NCBI RefSeq assembly: GCF_001704275.1
Contig: NZ_CP011533.1
Coordinates: 7,006,001 to 7,070,000, forward strand
Source of the DNA: Streptomyces noursei ATCC 11455
GTDB lineage: Bacteria; Actinomycetota; Actinomycetes; Streptomycetales; Streptomycetaceae
Direction of reading: 5' to 3'
DNA: 64,000 nucleotides
Of this stretch, positions 61,521-64,000 are shown one piece after another. The stretch's first letter is position 1. The number at the start of each line of letters is the position of its first letter. The translations under genes were made by a program, and so were the position numbers. The notes beneath the pieces were generated by a model. The model was not told the origin of the DNA, did not search any database, and saw nothing but the letters and a program-made list of their open reading frames with translations.

Positions 61521-61946
61521 GTGGATCCATGGGTGTGGTGGCTGATCGCCGCCGTAGGACTGGGCATTCCGCTCGTCGTGACCGCGATGCCCGAATTCGG
61601 GATGTTCGCGGTCGGCGCCGTCGCCGGTGCCGTCACCGCAGCGCTCGGTGGCGGCACCGTCGCACAATTCCTGGTGTTCGTGGTGGTGTCGGTGGCGTTG
61701 GTCGCCGTCGTCCGGCCGATCGCCAACCGCCACCGCGGCCAGGGCCCGCGCCTCGCCTCCGGCATCGACGCCCTGAAGGGCAGGACCGCCACGGTCCTCG
61801 AACGGGTCGACGCCGGGAGCGGCGGCCGCATCAAACTCGCCGGAGAAGTCTGGTCCGCCCGTGCCCTCGACGGCGACCGGGTCTACGAACCGGGCCAACA
61901 GGTCGACGTGGTGGAAATCGAGGGTGCCACCGCCCTCGTCATCTGA
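61521..61946 (+). CDS. NfeD family membrane protein
   Basis: A 141-aa protein with membrane helices in the first half (VWWLIAAVGLGIPLV, MFAVGAVAGAVTAALGG, FLVFVVVSVALVAVV) and a C-terminal OB-fold (ALKGRTATVLERVDAGSGGR, YEPGQQVDVVEIEG). NfeD proteins are encoded with SPFH proteins and act in membrane microdomain organisation. The GTG at 61521 directs MDPWVWW. It precedes the SPFH gene by 99 nt on the same strand. Confidence 0.88.
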   Translation: MDPWVWWLIAAVGLGIPLVVTAMPEFGMFAVGAVAGAVTAALGGGTVAQFLVFVVVSVALVAVVRPIANRHRGQGPRLASGIDALKGRTATVLERVDAGSGGRIKLAGEVWSARALDGDRVYEPGQQVDVVEIEGATALVI

Positions 61947-62045
61947 CCGAACCCGGTGCACGACGCCCCGCACCTCTGAAAGACTGATCAACAGAAAGCC
62001 GGCCGCGGCCGGACGGGCCAGCAACGAAGGGCAACGGGAGCCGCT

Positions 62046-62978
62046 GTGGATATCATCATCGTCCTGATCATCCTGGTGGTGCTCGTCTTCATCGCACTCC
62101 TCAAAACGATCCAGGTCATCCCCCAGGCCAGCGCCGCCATCGTCGAGCGCTTCGGCCGCTACACCCGCACGCTCAACGCGGGCCTGAACATCGTCGTCCC
62201 GTTCATCGACACCATCCGCAACCGCATCGACCTGCGCGAACAGGTCGTGCCGTTCCCGCCGCAGCCGGTGATCACGCAGGACAACCTCGTCGTCAACATC
62301 GACACGGTCATCTACTACCAGGTCACCGACGCCCGCGCCGCCACCTACGAAGTCGCCAGCTACATCCAGGCGATCGAGCAGCTCACCGTCACCACCCTCC
62401 GCAACATCATCGGCGGCATGGACCTCGAACGCACCCTGACTTCCCGCGAGGAGATCAACGCGGCGCTGCGCGGCGTCCTGGACGAGGCCACCGGCAAGTG
62501 GGGCATCCGCGTCAACCGCGTCGAGCTCAAGGCGATCGAGCCGCCCACCTCCATCCAGGACTCGATGGAGAAGCAGATGCGCGCCGACCGCGACAAGCGC
62601 GCCGCCATCCTCCAGGCCGAGGGTGTCCGGCAGTCCGAGATCCTCACCGCCGAGGGCCAGAAGCAGTCCGCGATCCTCCGCGCCGAGGGTGAGGCCAAGG
62701 CCGCGGCCCTGCGCGCCGAGGGCGAGGCCCAGGCGATCCGGGTGGTCTTCGAGTCCATCCACGCCGGCGACCCGGACCAGAAGCTGCTGTCGTACCAGTA
62801 CCTCCAGATGCTCCCGAAGATCGCCGAGGGCGACGCCAACAAGCTCTGGATCGTCCCCAGCGAGATCGGCGACGCGCTCAAGGGCCTCGGCGGCGCCATC
62901 GGCAGCTTCAACCCCGCGGGCGGCGCCAACATCCCCAAGCCCGGCGGCCCCGAGCGCCAGGCGCCCCCGATCGACTGA
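62046..62978 (+). CDS. SPFH/band 7 domain membrane protein (stomatin/QmcA-like)
   Basis: A 310-aa protein with an N-terminal membrane anchor (IIIVLIILVVLVFIALLKT), the band 7 domain (IVERFGRYTRTLNAGLNIVV, LRNIIGGMDLERTLTSREEI) and a charged coiled-coil with AEG repeats (AILRAEGEAKAAALRAEGEA) near residues 190-235. It forms large oligomers at the membrane and pairs with NfeD. GTG at 62046 has GGGAG upstream. It is typically linked to membrane quality control. Confidence 0.9.
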   Translation: MDIIIVLIILVVLVFIALLKTIQVIPQASAAIVERFGRYTRTLNAGLNIVVPFIDTIRNRIDLREQVVPFPPQPVITQDNLVVNIDTVIYYQVTDARAATYEVASYIQAIEQLTVTTLRNIIGGMDLERTLTSREEINAALRGVLDEATGKWGIRVNRVELKAIEPPTSIQDSMEKQMRADRDKRAAILQAEGVRQSEILTAEGQKQSAILRAEGEAKAAALRAEGEAQAIRVVFESIHAGDPDQKLLSYQYLQMLPKIAEGDANKLWIVPSEIGDALKGLGGAIGSFNPAGGANIPKPGGPERQAPPID

Positions 62979-62997
62979 CGCCGCGACACCCCTCGTG

Positions 62998-63050
62998 CAT
63001 GATCAGGGTTGCCCCTCGACCTCAATGGCGGGGAGGCAACCCTGATCATG
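62998..63050. repeat. 16-bp inverted repeat directly before the TauE/SafE gene
   Basis: CATGATCAGGGTTGCC (62998-63013) and its perfect complement (63035-63050) flank 21 nt. It follows the SPFH stop by 19 nt and ends one base before the ribosome site of the next gene. It may be the SPFH terminator or an operator; both arms hold TGATCA. Confidence 0.6.
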
Positions 63051-63057
63051 TGAGGAG

Positions 63058-63831
63058 ATGGGCTTGTCCCTCTGGGAAGCAGTCGCAGTCTTCGTCGCCG
63101 GCCTGGGCGCCGGCACCATGAACACCATCGTCGGTTCCGGCACCCTGATCACCTTCCCCGTCCTGCTCGCCGTCGGCCTCCCGCCGGTGACCGCCAACGT
63201 CTCCAACTCCCTTGGCCTGGTGCCCGGTTCGATCAGCGGCGCAATAGGGTACCGCCGCGAACTGCGCGGCCAGGGGCGCCGGGTGCTGCGCCTCGCGACC
63301 GCCGCCCTCATCGGCGGCCTGACCGGTGCCGTCCTGCTGCTGGCCCTGCCCTCCAGCGCCTTCGACACGGTCGTCCCGGCCCTGATCGCCGTCGCCCTGG
63401 TGCTCGTCGTCGCGCAGCCCCGGCTCGCCGCCGCGGTCCGCGCCCGCCGTGCCCGCAACGGCACCGCCGCCCACCGCGACGGCGGCCTCGCCCTCTTCGC
63501 CGGCCTGCTGCTGGCCAGCGTCTACGGCGGCTACTTCGGCGCCGCCCAGGGCATCATCTACCTCTCCCTGATGGGCGTCCTGCTCAGCGACGACCTCCAG
63601 CGCATCAACGCGCTCAAGAACGTCCTCGCCGCCCTCGTCAACGGCGTCGCGGCGATCTTCTTCCTCTTCGTCGCCGACTTCGACTGGACAGCCGTCGCCC
63701 TGATCGCGATCGGCTCCGCCCTCGGCGGCCAGGTGGGGGCCACGATCGGCCGACGCCTCCCGCCGACCGCCCTGCGTGCCGTGATCGTCGCGGTGGGACT
63801 GCTGGCCATCGTCCAACTCCTCCTGAAGTAG
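63058..63831 (+). CDS. TauE/SafE family (DUF81) membrane transporter
   Basis: A 257-aa protein with about eight helices: VFVAGLGAGTMNTIVGSGTLITFP near residue 12 and the repeated GGYFGAAQGIIYLSLMG near 163, the two family signatures. Members export sulfite, sulfoacetate or other organosulfur anions. GAGGAG (63052-63057) touches the ATG at 63058 directly, too close for normal use; TTG at 63064, two codons later, has a proper 6-nt spacing and may be the real start. The end overlaps a hairpin terminator. Confidence 0.85.
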   Translation: MGLSLWEAVAVFVAGLGAGTMNTIVGSGTLITFPVLLAVGLPPVTANVSNSLGLVPGSISGAIGYRRELRGQGRRVLRLATAALIGGLTGAVLLLALPSSAFDTVVPALIAVALVLVVAQPRLAAAVRARRARNGTAAHRDGGLALFAGLLLASVYGGYFGAAQGIIYLSLMGVLLSDDLQRINALKNVLAALVNGVAAIFFLFVADFDWTAVALIAIGSALGGQVGATIGRRLPPTALRAVIVAVGLLAIVQLLLK

Positions 63832-63841
63832 GAGGAGTTGG
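63813..63841 (+). terminator. Terminator overlapping the TauE/SafE stop codon
   Basis: CCAACTCCTCCT (63813-63824) pairs with AGGAGGAGTTGG (63830-63841) around GAAGT. The TAG stop lies in the loop and descending arm. Confidence 0.75.
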
Positions 63842-63876
63842 ATGCCGGTCCGCCGGTCTGCCAGCCGTCCGCGGCG

Positions 63877-64000
63877 CTACGCCGGGAGCGCTCCCAGCCA
63901 CTCCGGCAGCTCGTCCCGCGCGGACACCCCCAGGGCCGACACCAGTGCGTCCGCCGGCGTCGGCACGAAGGGCCGCCGGAGCAGCCGCATCCCCGCCTGC
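63877..64000 (-). CDS. 3' end of an unidentified leftward gene (partial)
   Basis: The minus strand reads without stop from the window edge to TAG at 63877-63879. The visible 40 residues start QAGMRLLRRPFVPTPADALV, then a Ser/Ala-rich stretch, and end in ELPEWLGALPA. The composition fits a real Streptomyces C terminus. The family cannot be named from this piece. Confidence 0.5.
   Translation of the reverse strand, partial: QAGMRLLRRPFVPTPADALVSALGVSARDELPEWLGALPA

Overview
The window is about 64 kb of very GC-rich DNA with GTG/TTG starts, 1-8 nt gene overlaps, chaplins, a DUF3099 protein and a mabA/inhA-type fabG-inhA pair. This is the signature of a Streptomyces (or very close relative) chromosome core. 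The gene order agrees with my memory of the S. coelicolor SCO1796-SCO1845 interval, read in the opposite direction (chaplin chpE, serB, inhA/fabG, tyrS, moaA, gbn, pitH2). That comparison is from memory and was not checked.

Layout. 1-9.1 kb: a 5'-truncated VWA protein overlapping a solute-binding lipoprotein; a low-affinity phosphate transporter with a small membrane partner and a clear PHO box; a class II aldolase, an alpha/beta hydrolase, an unknown 495-aa protein and a VOC protein. 9.2-12.4 kb: a short leader peptide, an ABC-F ATPase, the small nucleoid-associated protein Gbn and an enoyl-CoA hydratase. 12.4-15.8 kb: an alkaline-shock (Asp23/Gls24) envelope operon with two Gls24 proteins and AmaP/DUF6286-like membrane partners. 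15.9-21.6 kb: leftward genes for an atypical SDR, a GH15 glycosidase, SURF1, a zinc-ribbon protein, a DEDDh exonuclease with a BRCT domain, and a TetR regulator. 21.7-26.0 kb: a tightly packed catabolic operon (acetoacetate decarboxylase-like, SDR, two amidohydrolases) divergent from the TetR gene, with a 15-bp palindrome between them. 26.2-29.3 kb: a coupled pair of unknown proteins sharing an Asn/Gln/Gly-rich motif, a fatty-acid-hydroxylase/sterol-desaturase-like protein and a lysoplasmalogenase-like protein.

29.3-32.4 kb is a broken gene: a MerR regulator fused to a TIGR03086-like domain, interrupted by an IS110-family element whose transposase is preceded by about 220 nt of non-coding DNA, the expected place for a bridge RNA. 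32.4-45.0 kb is housekeeping: a subtilase, DUF485/acetate symporter, moaA, tyrS, two TldD/PmbA proteases, fabG and inhA. 45.1-46.6 kb is the most plastic stretch: a degenerate ~30-bp tandem array and an IS481-family element inserted exactly at the stop codon of a GntR gene. 46.6-54.6 kb: GntR plus MFS exporter with a 38-aa satellite, SixA phosphatase, SerB and an FHA-FHA-ABC transporter. 54.7-64 kb: a secreted transglycosylase with a 101-bp MITE-like element upstream, a nitroreductase, a GAF sensor kinase/LuxR response regulator pair, two short chaplins, an ABC ATPase, an NfeD/SPFH pair, a TauE/SafE transporter and the 3' end of an unidentified leftward gene.

I saw no tRNA, rRNA, CRISPR or prophage. 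The best candidates for something undescribed are the IS110 non-coding end, the Asn/Gln-rich protein pair at 26.2-27.5 kb, the MITE-like element at 55.6 kb, the repeats upstream of the sensor kinase and the leader peptide upstream of the ABC-F gene.
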